Origin: Pseudooceanicola pacificus
Lineage (GTDB): Bacteria > Pseudomonadota > Alphaproteobacteria > Rhodobacterales > Rhodobacteraceae
Assembly: GCF_009789075.1 (NCBI RefSeq)
Contig: NZ_WNXQ01000008.1
Location: 62,001-126,000, forward strand
DNA: 64,000 bases
Reading direction: 5' to 3'
A program made the translations under genes and the position numbers. Below the pieces are notes generated by a model, which worked only from the letters and a program-made list of their open reading frames with translations, was not told the origin of the DNA and did not search any database. Shown here in pieces: positions 1 to 8,155 of this stretch (within the stretch, counting starts at the first letter, position 1; every line of letters begins with the position of its first letter).

Positions 1-1
1 C

Positions 2-355
2 CGTGTGCTCGCGCAGGTCTGGGCCCCGGTCGAGGACGGCCAGCCGCGCTGGCTGTTGCTGGATGAACCGGTGTCCAGCCTCGATATCGCGCACCAGTTG
101 CAGGTGATGGAAATAGCCCGCGCCTTCGCCCGTGCGGGTGGCGGGGTGATCGCCGTGATGCATGATCTGAACCTGACCGCCCTTTTCGCCGATCGCGTTG
201 CGATCCTGGCCGAGGGGCGGCGCCTTGCCTTCGGCACGCCGGGCGAGGTCTTGACCGATGACATCCTGTCGCGCGCCTATGGCTGTGCTCTGCGCGTGTC
301 GGCGCCGCCTCCGGCGGGCATACCCTATATCCTGCCCCACGCGGCCTCCGCCTGA
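2..355 (+). CDS. hmuV: Haemin ABC transporter ATP-binding protein, C-terminal part
   Basis: This is the last 117 codons of an ABC ATPase whose start lies before the window. The visible part holds the Walker B and D-loop (LLLDEPVSSLD), the H-loop (VMHDLNL) and a short C-terminal tail without an extra regulatory domain, as in the FepC/BtuD/HmuV group. HmuV drives haem import through the permease HmuU. The genes that follow (ChaN-like, IsdG-type haem oxygenase, HemP, ExbB/ExbD/TonB) make haem the likely substrate rather than cobalamin or a siderophore. About 140 residues with the Walker A and signature motifs are out of view. Confidence 0.85.
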   Translation, partial: RVLAQVWAPVEDGQPRWLLLDEPVSSLDIAHQLQVMEIARAFARAGGGVIAVMHDLNLTALFADRVAILAEGRRLAFGTPGEVLTDDILSRAYGCALRVSAPPPAGIPYILPHAASA

Positions 356-366
356 AGGAACCACCC

Positions 367-1116
367 ATGCGCCTGACCTGCCTGCTTCTCGTCCTTGCCC
401 TGCCTGCGATGGCCGAACCCGTTGCCGACATCGTCATCCTGGGCGAGGTGCACGACAATGCCGATGCGCATCTCGGCCAGGCCGCCGCGGTTCGGGATCT
501 GCGCCCCACCGCAGTCGTGTTCGAGATGCTGACCGCCGAAGAAGCGGCCCGCGCCGATACGGACCGCAACCGGATCGCCGCCGCATGGGAGGCCAGCGGG
601 TGGCCGAATTTCCCGATCTACGCGCCGATCTTCGAGGCGCTCGGCCCGGCGCGCATCGTCGGAGCGGCAGCGCCGCGCGACGCGATCCGCGGGGTCTACA
701 GCAATGGGGCCGCCGCCCTCTTCGGGCAGGACGCGGCGCGTTTCGGCCTGGACAAGGCCCTGCCTGACGACCAGCAACAGGCACGCATGCAGCTGCAGTT
801 CGACGCGCATTGCGCGGCCATGCCGTTTGAAACGATGGCGGGAATGGTCGCCGTTCAGCGCTACCGCGATGCGGTCTTTGCCCGCGCGGCGCTTGAGGCG
901 CTGGAGGCCTATGGCCCGCCCGTTGCCGTGATCGCCGGGAACGGCCATGCGCGCACCGATTGGGGCGTGCCCGCGATGATCGCGATGGCCGCCCCCGAGG
1001 TCACGACACATGCGATCGGCTTTGTCGAACAGGACAGCGGCGTACCTTTCGACGAGATCCGCATCGTTGCCCAGGCCGAACGCGACGATCCCTGCACATC
1101 CCTGACATCCAACTGA
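367..1116 (+). CDS. ChaN-family haem-binding/iron-regulated protein
   Basis: A 249-residue protein with an N-terminal signal peptide (about residues 1-16, no clear lipobox cysteine). It has the ChaN/DUF399 signatures GEVHDN at residues 26-31 and GNGHAR at 191-196. ChaN proteins bind haem at or near the membrane and are iron-regulated. The gene starts 11 bp after hmuV and is followed 10 bp later by the haem oxygenase, so it is co-transcribed with them. Its exact task (haem chaperone or storage) is inferred. The missing lipobox suggests a soluble periplasmic form rather than the lipoprotein known from Campylobacter. Confidence 0.8.
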   Translation: MRLTCLLLVLALPAMAEPVADIVILGEVHDNADAHLGQAAAVRDLRPTAVVFEMLTAEEAARADTDRNRIAAAWEASGWPNFPIYAPIFEALGPARIVGAAAPRDAIRGVYSNGAAALFGQDAARFGLDKALPDDQQQARMQLQFDAHCAAMPFETMAGMVAVQRYRDAVFARAALEALEAYGPPVAVIAGNGHARTDWGVPAMIAMAAPEVTTHAIGFVEQDSGVPFDEIRIVAQAERDDPCTSLTSN

Positions 1117-1126
1117 GGAGCCCACC

Positions 1127-1453
1127 ATGTATCTTGCGATGAACCGATTCACCGTACCGCTGGAGAATGCCGCCGAATTCGAAGAGCTTTGGCTGACGCG
1201 CGAAAGCCGTCTTCGGGACATGGACGGTTTCGTGTCGTTCCACATGCTGAAAGGACCCGAGAGCGAGGGCTCCATTCTCTATGCCTCGCACACCGTCTGG
1301 CAGTCCGAAGCGCATTTCCGTTCCTGGACCACCAGCGAGGAATTCCGCGCCTCGCATGCCCGCGCGGGCCAAAGCCGCAAGCTGCATGAAGGCGCCCCGC
1401 GTTTCGAAGGCTTCACCGCGATCCAGCACATCGACGCCCTGCAATCCGCATGA
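1127..1453 (+). CDS. IsdG-type haem-degrading monooxygenase (HmuQ-like)
   Basis: A 108-residue single-domain antibiotic-biosynthesis-monooxygenase fold protein. The three residues that define catalytic haem oxygenases of the IsdG family can be placed: Asn6 (MNRF), Trp67 (FRSW) and His77 (ASHAR). The spacing matches the Asn7/Trp67/His77 triad of IsdG. It should open imported haem and release iron in the cytoplasm. Rhizobial homologues are HmuQ and HmuD. Its place between chaN and hemP supports this. Start: ATG preceded by GAGGAG. Confidence 0.82.
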   Translation: MYLAMNRFTVPLENAAEFEELWLTRESRLRDMDGFVSFHMLKGPESEGSILYASHTVWQSEAHFRSWTTSEEFRASHARAGQSRKLHEGAPRFEGFTAIQHIDALQSA

Positions 1454-1572
1454 GGCCCGTACTCACCCGTTCGGCAACCGGCTCTTCTTTCCTGAACGAT
1501 CCCGGGCGTCATGACCGGCACGTCCGACACCGCGGCCCTGCGCCCCAGGTCCCGACAGAAAGGGAATGCATC

Positions 1573-1743
1573 GTGACGACAACCGAGCCACCGGCAGACG
1601 CCCCGCGGCCTGCCAAGGCCAGCAACACCTGGCGTGAGATCGTGCAATCCGGTGCCGTATGTGCTCGGATCGAGGGGGTCTCGCTTGAATTCCTGATCGA
1701 CTTTCAGCGCGACCGCCTGTGCATCGCGGGAGAGGGTCGATGA
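1573..1743 (+). CDS. Small protein resembling HemP, directly upstream of hemP
   Basis: A 56-residue ORF. I take the GTG at 1573 as start because AAAGGGA lies just upstream; an in-frame ATG at 1450 lacks such a site and would overlap the oxygenase gene. The stop overlaps the hemP start (ATGA). The C-terminal 35 residues (REIVQSGAVCARIEG and following) can be laid along HemP: a D/E-L/I-I/V-x-N/S-G opening, a D/E-G turn and a hydrophobic C-terminal strand. It lacks the GKLILTK ending of HemP. It may be a diverged hemP duplicate or a Rhodobacteraceae-specific partner. The homology is my own reading and is weak. Confidence 0.55.
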   Translation: MTTTEPPADAPRPAKASNTWREIVQSGAVCARIEGVSLEFLIDFQRDRLCIAGEGR

Positions 1744-1913
1744 GCCTGATGCAGAACCTGCCGCCCGCCAGTTCCATCGACCGGACCGACGACCCGGCGA
1801 CCTACGACGCCCGCGACCTGATCCGCAATGGCATCCAGGCCCATATCGTGCTGGATGGCCAGACCTACACCCTGCGCATCACCCGCACTGGCAAGCTGAT
1901 CCTGACCAAATGA
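1740..1913 (+). CDS. hemP: Haemin uptake protein HemP
   Basis: A 57-residue protein ending in the HemP signature (DGQTYTLRITRTGKLILTK). HemP/HmuP proteins are tiny, are needed for full haem receptor expression in Bradyrhizobium and other alphaproteobacteria, and are widespread in haem loci. The start chosen is the ATG at 1740, which overlaps the preceding stop codon; a longer frame from 1719 would run into the previous gene. The next gene begins inside its stop codon (ATGA at 1910), so translation is probably coupled through all three small genes. Confidence 0.85.
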   Translation: MSLMQNLPPASSIDRTDDPATYDARDLIRNGIQAHIVLDGQTYTLRITRTGKLILTK

Positions 1914-2392
1914 CCCGTGCCGCTCATACCGCTGGGGCCGGCGTGGTAGGCCGACTGACCGACATTGCGCCCTGGGAAGCCGAGCTGATCATGTCCATAC
2001 GGTTCTGGATGGACGGTCCCGAAGGCCGCGACGAGGTTTGGAACGGCTTTGCGCGGTGTTTTGGGGCGACCGCAGGGCGCGCCGAGATGCGCAGTTTCGA
2101 GTCGCTGCTGACCAGCCTTTGCACCTTTGCCCGCAGGCCGCTTGTCAGGCATGGGCTTGGCTGTACCTGCATCGGTTCTGACGAGGCGATCCTGACGACG
2201 CTTGCCCGCGAGGCCATATGCGGCGATCTGGCAGAGGCGACGATGATCGCCAGCCTGCTTGTTCCGGTGCGGCATGCGGAACCGGTCGCCCTTTTGGCGG
2301 CGCAGGTCGGACCGGCGATGCAGCGTATGGCAAGACGCGGGCCCACGGCGCAGCGCAGCCAACCCGGACCCCAAGACCGGACCTTTCACTGA
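1910..2392 (+). CDS. Conserved hypothetical protein of the haem operon
   Basis: A 160-residue protein overlapping the hemP stop by 4 bp, which supports it as real and co-translated. It has no signal peptide or membrane segment. It contains five cysteines (50, 71, 85, 87, 104), including a Cys-Thr-Cys pair at 85-87, and several tryptophans in the N-terminal half. The cysteines and the operon suggest metal or haem contact, but I recognise no family. The last 20 residues (polar, Pro/Gln/Arg-rich) look disordered. A 278-bp gap follows, so this gene may end the first transcription unit. Confidence 0.6.
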   Translation: MTRAAHTAGAGVVGRLTDIAPWEAELIMSIRFWMDGPEGRDEVWNGFARCFGATAGRAEMRSFESLLTSLCTFARRPLVRHGLGCTCIGSDEAILTTLAREAICGDLAEATMIASLLVPVRHAEPVALLAAQVGPAMQRMARRGPTAQRSQPGPQDRTFH

Positions 2393-2670
2393 ACCCGTCA
2401 CCCAAACCGGACCGGGATGCGGCGCCACGGCGGCACCTTGACAGAAGATCGGCGCATCGCGCGTGGTCGGCTGCATCGAGACCTGGCCTGCATGCTGCGG
2501 GTTCATCTCGCCTGACACAGGGCAGCCGACCCCTTTCCTGCACGGCGCCGGAAAGACATACGAATTTAATCAGGTATTGAAGCCGGACGTTCCGGATGAT
2601 AACAGATCGCCATCCAGCGAGGGTCCGATCCCCAGCCAGATGACCTTTTGGGCGATCGAAGGCTGGAGAT

Positions 2671-3105
2671 ATGGCAAATTCTGTCCTGAAACACGTGGGC
2701 ATGTGGCTGGCCTTTGGCCTGGTGCACAGCCCCGTCAGCGCCCAAGACGTTCAGGGCGCGCATGTCTCCATCGAACTGAATGCGGTGCAGCAAGTCGAAG
2801 GCTCATGCCGGGTCAGTTTCCTGGTTCAGAACGGGTATGCGATTGATATCGAACAGGCGGTCTACGAGGCGGTTCTGTTTGACGTCGACGGCCGTGTCGA
2901 CAGGCTGACCCTTTTCGATTTCGGCGCTTTGCCCTCTGCCCGGCCACGTGTCAGACAATTTATCGTTCCGGGCCTGGCATGCGGGTCTTTGGGCCGACTG
3001 CTGATCAACGGGGCTGAAACCTGTACCGGGACAAACCTGCCGGAAGACGCCTGCGGCAAGGACCTTGATCTTCGCAGCCGTACCGATGTCGAGGTGCTGG
3101 GATGA
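2671..3105 (+). CDS. Secreted conserved protein upstream of exbB
   Basis: A 144-residue protein with a signal peptide (about residues 1-24, cleavage after VSA) and four cysteines in the mature part, which fits a disulfide-bonded periplasmic protein. The start has GGAGAT just upstream, and the stop overlaps the exbB start (ATGA at 3102), so it belongs to the exbB-exbD-exbD-tonB operon. It reads like a beta-rich domain (VSIELNAV, RVSFLVQN). I do not recognise a family; a periplasmic accessory of the Ton motor is an inference from position. Confidence 0.6.
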   Translation: MANSVLKHVGMWLAFGLVHSPVSAQDVQGAHVSIELNAVQQVEGSCRVSFLVQNGYAIDIEQAVYEAVLFDVDGRVDRLTLFDFGALPSARPRVRQFIVPGLACGSLGRLLINGAETCTGTNLPEDACGKDLDLRSRTDVEVLG

Positions 3106-3752
3106 TCGCCGATCTTCAAGACAGCATCCAGCGCATCGCCGATCTTGGCGGACCGGTCGTCTTGCTGCTGTGTGCGCTCTCCGTGGTTGTGCTGGCCGTT
3201 ATCCTCTACAAGCTCTGGCAATTCACGGTTGCCGGTGTCGGGCGCCACAAGGCCCTGCGCGACGCCATTGCTGCCTGGGATGCCGGCGATCGCACGGCGG
3301 CGCGCGATCACCTTGGCCGGTCGCGCAGCTACCTTGTGCCCGTCGTGTCCATGGCCCTGGACGGCCAGACGGACGCAGCCCGCCTGGAAGCCGAGGCAGA
3401 GGCGCGTTTTGCCCGATTGGAAAGCGGGTTCCGGCTGCTCGACTCCGTGGCGCAACTCGCGCCGCTTCTCGGTCTGTTTGGCACGGTTCTCGGCATGATC
3501 TCGGCGTTTCAGGCGCTGCAGGACGCGGGCGCTCAAGTCGATCCGTCGGTCCTTGCCGGTGGCATCTGGGTTGCCTTGCTGACCACGGCTGTGGGCCTTG
3601 CCGTGGCCATGCCCACCTCGGTTGTCCTGAGCTGGTTCGAGGCCCGGATGGATGCCGACCGAGTGCTGGCCCAGAAGGCAGTGCATACGGTGCTGTCGCC
3701 GGGCGCTCGCAGCAGCGCATCCGACCCGCAAGGCCTGCCCGCTCATGCGTAG
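3102..3752 (+). CDS. exbB: ExbB/TolQ-type proton channel subunit
   Basis: A 216-residue MotA/TolQ/ExbB protein with one N-terminal membrane helix (about 15-35) and two C-terminal helices. It carries the family motif around LLGLFGTVLGMI near residues 118-130 and the Thr/Pro-containing last helix. It forms the pentameric channel that energises TonB. The gene overlaps the preceding secreted-protein gene by 4 bp and the first exbD by 8 bp. With two exbD genes and tonB it should power an outer-membrane haem receptor, which is not in this window. Confidence 0.9.
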   Translation: MIADLQDSIQRIADLGGPVVLLLCALSVVVLAVILYKLWQFTVAGVGRHKALRDAIAAWDAGDRTAARDHLGRSRSYLVPVVSMALDGQTDAARLEAEAEARFARLESGFRLLDSVAQLAPLLGLFGTVLGMISAFQALQDAGAQVDPSVLAGGIWVALLTTAVGLAVAMPTSVVLSWFEARMDADRVLAQKAVHTVLSPGARSSASDPQGLPAHA

Positions 3753-4125
3753 CATAAGACGTCGGCGCAGGCTTTCGATGACATCCTTGATCGACGTCAT
3801 CTTCCTGTTGCTGCTGTTCTTCATGCTGTCCTCGACCTTCACCCGCTTTGCAGAGGTCGAATTCGCCTCGGCGCGATCCGGCAGCGCCGCGTCGTCCGAG
3901 CGTCCCGTATTCCTTTCGCTGGCCGCCCGGGCCTTGCGCGTGAACGGGTCCGACGCGGCATTTGATACCCTGCGCGAAACGCTGGAAACGCACCGCAGCA
4001 GCGACGGGCCGCTCGGGGTTCTGGTTGCGGTCGCGGCGGATGTCACTGCGCAACGCCTGACCGACCTGCTTGTCGCGTTGCGTGCCATCCCGGACGTCTC
4101 CGTCACCGTTCTGGAGGCGTCATGA
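3745..4125 (+). CDS. exbD: ExbD biopolymer transport protein (canonical)
   Basis: A 126-residue ExbD. I place the start at the ATG at 3745, which gives a basic N-terminus (MRSIRRRRR) directly before the single membrane helix (about 12-32). The helix begins SLIDVIF, so Asp17 is the proton-carrying aspartate of the family. The periplasmic domain follows. It overlaps exbB by 8 bp and the second exbD by 4 bp. Confidence 0.88.
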   Translation: MRSIRRRRRLSMTSLIDVIFLLLLFFMLSSTFTRFAEVEFASARSGSAASSERPVFLSLAARALRVNGSDAAFDTLRETLETHRSSDGPLGVLVAVAADVTAQRLTDLLVALRAIPDVSVTVLEAS

Positions 4126-4508
4126 GACGCCGCCGCACCCGGACCGGCGGCGAGCCGACCATCGCGCTGATCAACATCGTCTTCCTGATGCTGATCTTCT
4201 TTCTCGTGGCGGGCCGTTTGGCTGTGCCGCTCGACACAGATCTGCGGCTGGTCAGCACCACCGGTCTGGAAGGCAGCGCCCCGCCCGACGCCCTGGTGCT
4301 GCATGCCGACGGTCGCATGACGAACCGCGGCGCGGAGATCACCGGGGTCGCGGATTTTGTCGCCGGTCTTCCAGAGCAAGCACGGGCAAATGTGCGGATC
4401 GTGCCTGACCGCGAGCTGCCCGCGGCACTGCTGGTCGCCCGGGGCCGGGCCCTGCGCGATGCCGGTGCGGAGCGGGTGGTGATCGTCACCGAACGGGGGC
4501 TGGAATGA
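4122..4508 (+). CDS. Second ExbD paralogue with Asn in place of the key Asp
   Basis: A 128-residue ExbD-like protein: basic N-terminus (MRRRRTRT), one membrane helix (about 13-33) and a periplasmic domain. The helix reads IALINIVFLM, so the position of the proton-translocating aspartate is Asn18. The family otherwise depends on that Asp, so this copy probably cannot carry protons itself. It would act as the second, structural partner in an ExbD heterodimer inside the ExbB channel. It is translationally coupled to both neighbours (ATGA overlaps). Confidence 0.85.
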   Translation: MRRRRTRTGGEPTIALINIVFLMLIFFLVAGRLAVPLDTDLRLVSTTGLEGSAPPDALVLHADGRMTNRGAEITGVADFVAGLPEQARANVRIVPDRELPAALLVARGRALRDAGAERVVIVTERGLE

Positions 4509-5518
4509 TGCGCCTTGCCGGTCCCGCCAAGCTTGTGGCCCTGTCCGTCGCACTTGGCCTGCACGGCGCTTTGGCGGTCGCGCTCGTCTCGCGCGACACG
4601 ACAGAGATCGAAGGCGCAGATGGCGGCACGGAGGTGCGGCTCGGCAGTGCCTTCGCAGACATGGCAGCCGGAACGCTCAGCTCCCAAAGCGCGGAGAAGG
4701 CCGAGGCCACGGCGCCCGATGCGCCGGACAGATTGCACGCCGAGCATGCAGAGCCATCGCCGCCAGAGAGAGCCGCGACGACCGTTGACCATGCACCGAC
4801 CGGCACCGCCCGGCCGCTGCAAGCAGAGCCTGTGCCGTCCGAACAGGCCCTGTCGGCAGTCAACAGCGCACCCTCAGAACCGGCCGCGCCCGCACAAGCG
4901 GTGCCGGTTGCGCGGGCCGATCCATCCCCGGCGGTGCAGGCCGTGGTTCCCGGCCCCGATGCGGCGGAGACCCTTCAATCGCCACCGGTTGCGGACCGGG
5001 TCGAGGGGGCAGCACCGGACAGCGCCGCTGTCGTCCGGTCATTGCGGCCCAAGCCGCGCAGTGCCGCATTCGAGGCCACGCAGAAGCCGGCGCCGGTGGC
5101 CAAACCCGAACCCCGGCCAACGGCAAAGCCCGCCACCCGGGCGGCACAGGCGCCGGGCAATGCCGAACGCAACGCGCGGGCGGGCGAAGCTACGGGACGG
5201 CAGGAGGCCGTCGCGCAACAGAGCGGCACGGCCGGACGCCAGCACGCGGCGGGCAATGCCGCTGCGAGCAATTACCCCGGCCTGGTCATGCGCAGACTGT
5301 CGCGCGCGGGCAAGCCGCGGGTGACGGCGCGCGGCACCGCGGTTGTCGTTTTCAGCATCGCTGCGAATGGCGGTCTGTCTTCCGTGTCGCTGGCGCGTAG
5401 TTCGGGGTCCGCTGCGCTGGATCGCGCCGCGCTGCAACTGGTCAGGGGCGCGGGCCCCTTCCCCCAGCCGCCTGCGGGCGCGCGGCGCAGTTTCTCGATC
5501 CAGATCACGGGGCGTTGA
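4505..5518 (+). CDS. tonB: TonB energy-transducing protein
   Basis: A 337-residue protein with an N-terminal membrane anchor (about residues 8-27), a long Pro/Ala/Glu-rich periplasmic spacer (about 60-240) and a C-terminal TonB domain (YPGLVMRRLSR through the SIAANGGLSSVSLARSSG segment to the end). It passes the ExbBD motor's energy to TonB-dependent receptors, here most likely a haem receptor. It is the last gene of the operon and overlaps the second exbD by 4 bp. The next gene is convergent. Confidence 0.87.
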   Translation: MMRLAGPAKLVALSVALGLHGALAVALVSRDTTEIEGADGGTEVRLGSAFADMAAGTLSSQSAEKAEATAPDAPDRLHAEHAEPSPPERAATTVDHAPTGTARPLQAEPVPSEQALSAVNSAPSEPAAPAQAVPVARADPSPAVQAVVPGPDAAETLQSPPVADRVEGAAPDSAAVVRSLRPKPRSAAFEATQKPAPVAKPEPRPTAKPATRAAQAPGNAERNARAGEATGRQEAVAQQSGTAGRQHAAGNAAASNYPGLVMRRLSRAGKPRVTARGTAVVVFSIAANGGLSSVSLARSSGSAALDRAALQLVRGAGPFPQPPAGARRSFSIQITGR

Positions 5519-5655
5519 GCCATGAGGACAGGCCTGCCTGGCGATGCCGGGTTATCGGGCCCGATCGAAACCATGTGCGGCATGGCTGCTGCTCGGGCCT
5601 TGGCCGGTCCCGACGTCGTGCGGCGTCTGCCCTTTGCAAGTCTGCATGAGGCGGT

Positions 5656-8028
5656 TCAGGCCGCTGCGATCCTCCGGCCGGCCGTCAGACCGTTGATCCT
5701 GTCGATGATGCTTTGGGCGTCGATGCCGTAGTGGTGGTAGAGGTCGCCGATGGTTCCGGTCTGGCCAAAGTGCTCCACACCCAGCGGTATCGTCTGGTGC
5801 CCCAGAACGGCGCCGAGCCACGACAGCGTCGCGGGGTGGCCGTCCAGGACGGTGAGCAGACGGCAATGCGGCGGCAGATCCCGCAGCAGGCGTTCCACAT
5901 GGCTGGTCGCCCCCTGTTGGCCGCGGGCCCGCGCGCGCTGTGCCGCTGTCCAGCCCGCATTCAGCCTGTCCGCCGAGGTGACGGCCAGCACGCCGATATC
6001 GCGCCGCGCCTCTGCCATGGCGCCCGCCGCGCGGATCGCCTCGGGGGCGATGACACCCTGATAGGCGATGACGACCTCGCAATTGGGCCCGGGGCGACGC
6101 AGCCAGTAGGCCCCGTCGATCGCCCCTTGCTGCCAATCCGGATCCGGGCGCTTGCCCGGCTGTTCGATCGGGTTGGTCGACAGCCGCAGATAGACCGAAC
6201 CGCCGGTTTCGTCACGCAGCCAGGTGCGTTCGTCCGGGTCACCCGAGCCGTCGCGCTGGAGGTAGCCAAAGGCCCATTCCATGATCACCGCCAGTTCATC
6301 GGCGAAGGCGGGTTCGAACGATGCCAGACCGTCCTGGCTCATACCGATGAGGGGTGTGCCGATGGACTGGTGCGCCCCGCCCTCGGGCGCCAGCGAGACG
6401 CCCGAGGGCGTGCCGACCACCATGAACCGGGCATCCTGATAGCAGGCGTAATTCAACGCATCGAGCCCGCGCACCACGAAGGGATCGTAAAGCGTGCCGA
6501 TGGGGATCAGCCGCTTGCCAAACAGCGAATGTGACAGCCCCGCCGCCCCGAGCAGCAGAAACAGGTTCATCTCGGCTATGCCCAGTTCGATATGCTGACC
6601 CTTTGGCGTGAATTCCCATTTCGCGGTTGAGGGGATCCTGTGTTCGATAAAGGCATCGACCTGCTCGGTCCGGGCAAACAGCTTGCGACGGTTGACCCAG
6701 GGGCCAAGGTTGGTGGTGCCGGTCACGTCGGGCGACATTGTCACGATGCGGTCCGCCAGTTCGCTGTCGCCCTTGGACAGGCCATCCAGGATCTTGCCGA
6801 ATGCCATCTGGGTCGAAATCTCGCGGTCCGATGACGGGGCGATGGCGGGCACCTGCAACACGGCATCGCCGAAGCGGCGGCGGCCCTTGGCAAAGAAGGG
6901 CACCTTGTCGAGAAAGTCCTGCAGCGCGGCGGCGTCGGGAACGGCGGCGAGCCTGTCCCATTCCTGACCCTCGGGCACGCCCATATGGGCTTGCCAACCG
7001 GCCATCTGGGCCTTTGTCATCAGGCCGCCGTGATTGTCCTTGTGGCCCGCGATCGGTGTGCCCCAACCCTTGATCGTATAGGCAAGGAAACAGGTCGGGC
7101 GGTCGTCGGTGACGCTGCGAAACACCTCGGCCATGGTTTCCACGCAGTTGCCGCCCAGGTTTTCCATCAGCGCCGCAAGTTCCGCATCGCTTCGCTTGTC
7201 GATCAGCGCCGTGACCGGCCCCTGATCGCCCAGATCATCCATCAGACGTTTGCGCCAGACGGCGCCGCCCTGATAGGTCAGGGCCGAATAGTCCTGGTTC
7301 GGGCAGGCGTCGATCCAGTCGCGCAGGGCGCCGCCGCCCGCTTCCTCGAATGCGGCGCGCTGCAAGGCCCCGTATTTCACGCGGATGACAGTCCAGCCGA
7401 AGGCGTCGAAGATCTTTTCCACCCGCTCGAACAGACCTTCGCGCACGACCCCGTCCAGCGACTGACGGTTGTAGTCGATGACCCACCAGCAATTGCGCAG
7501 GTCGTTCTTCCAGCCCTCCTGCAAGGCTTCGTAGATGTTGCCCTCGTCCAGCTCGGCGTCACCGACCAGCGCCACGTGGCGTCCCGGCGTCAGGTCCCTG
7601 CCCCAGTCCTTGGCCATCAGGTAATCCTGCACGATCGACCCGAACGCGGTCATCGCCACGCCCAGACCGACGGAGCCGGTCGAAAAATCCACGTCGTCCA
7701 CATCCTTGGTGCGGCTGGGATAGCTCTGCACGCCCTCGAAGCCGCGGAAGTTCTTCATCTTCTCCAGCGTCTGATTGCCCATCAGGTACTGCATGGCATG
7801 AAAGATCGGCGAGGCATGCGGCTTGACCGCCACGCGGTCCTCGGGCCGGAGGGCGGAAAAGTAGAGCGCCGTCATGATCGACACCATCGAGGCCGAGCTG
7901 GCCTGATGCCCCCCCACCTTTATGCCGTCTTCCTTTGGCCGGATGTGATTGGCGTGGTGGATCATCCAGTGCGACAGCCAGAGCAGACGGCGCTGGATTG
8001 TTGTGAGGTGCGCCGTTTCAAATGTCAT
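5656..8028 (-). CDS. Homodimeric 2-oxoacid dehydrogenase E1 (AceE/MdeB-like)
   Basis: A 790-residue ThDP enzyme of the AceE type. The ThDP/Mg motif starts at Gly156-Asp157 (LVGDAELDEGN) and closes near Asn187 (VIDYNRQS). AceE proteins are about 890 residues. No E2 or E3 genes adjoin, so it must borrow them or act alone. In Pseudomonas putida, MdeB (an AceE-like 2-oxobutyrate dehydrogenase) is governed by the Lrp-family MdeR, and here an Lrp gene is divergent. A role with 2-oxobutyrate or other amino-acid-derived 2-oxoacids is therefore a reasonable inference, although methionine gamma-lyase (MdeA) is absent. Start ATG at 8028 with GAGGA upstream. Confidence 0.75.
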   Translation of the reverse strand: MTFETAHLTTIQRRLLWLSHWMIHHANHIRPKEDGIKVGGHQASSASMVSIMTALYFSALRPEDRVAVKPHASPIFHAMQYLMGNQTLEKMKNFRGFEGVQSYPSRTKDVDDVDFSTGSVGLGVAMTAFGSIVQDYLMAKDWGRDLTPGRHVALVGDAELDEGNIYEALQEGWKNDLRNCWWVIDYNRQSLDGVVREGLFERVEKIFDAFGWTVIRVKYGALQRAAFEEAGGGALRDWIDACPNQDYSALTYQGGAVWRKRLMDDLGDQGPVTALIDKRSDAELAALMENLGGNCVETMAEVFRSVTDDRPTCFLAYTIKGWGTPIAGHKDNHGGLMTKAQMAGWQAHMGVPEGQEWDRLAAVPDAAALQDFLDKVPFFAKGRRRFGDAVLQVPAIAPSSDREISTQMAFGKILDGLSKGDSELADRIVTMSPDVTGTTNLGPWVNRRKLFARTEQVDAFIEHRIPSTAKWEFTPKGQHIELGIAEMNLFLLLGAAGLSHSLFGKRLIPIGTLYDPFVVRGLDALNYACYQDARFMVVGTPSGVSLAPEGGAHQSIGTPLIGMSQDGLASFEPAFADELAVIMEWAFGYLQRDGSGDPDERTWLRDETGGSVYLRLSTNPIEQPGKRPDPDWQQGAIDGAYWLRRPGPNCEVVIAYQGVIAPEAIRAAGAMAEARRDIGVLAVTSADRLNAGWTAAQRARARGQQGATSHVERLLRDLPPHCRLLTVLDGHPATLSWLGAVLGHQTIPLGVEHFGQTGTIGDLYHHYGIDAQSIIDRINGLTAGRRIAAA

Positions 8029-8155
8029 CGTTCGTCCTCGCGGTCAAAGCATGCGTTTTCGCGAGGCTACCACCAAGGAATTGGCAATTCTCGCCTTTTG
8101 TGCAGTCGTGTCATGCTGTACTTGTCGATATTCATCACGAATCCGGGGAATTTTG

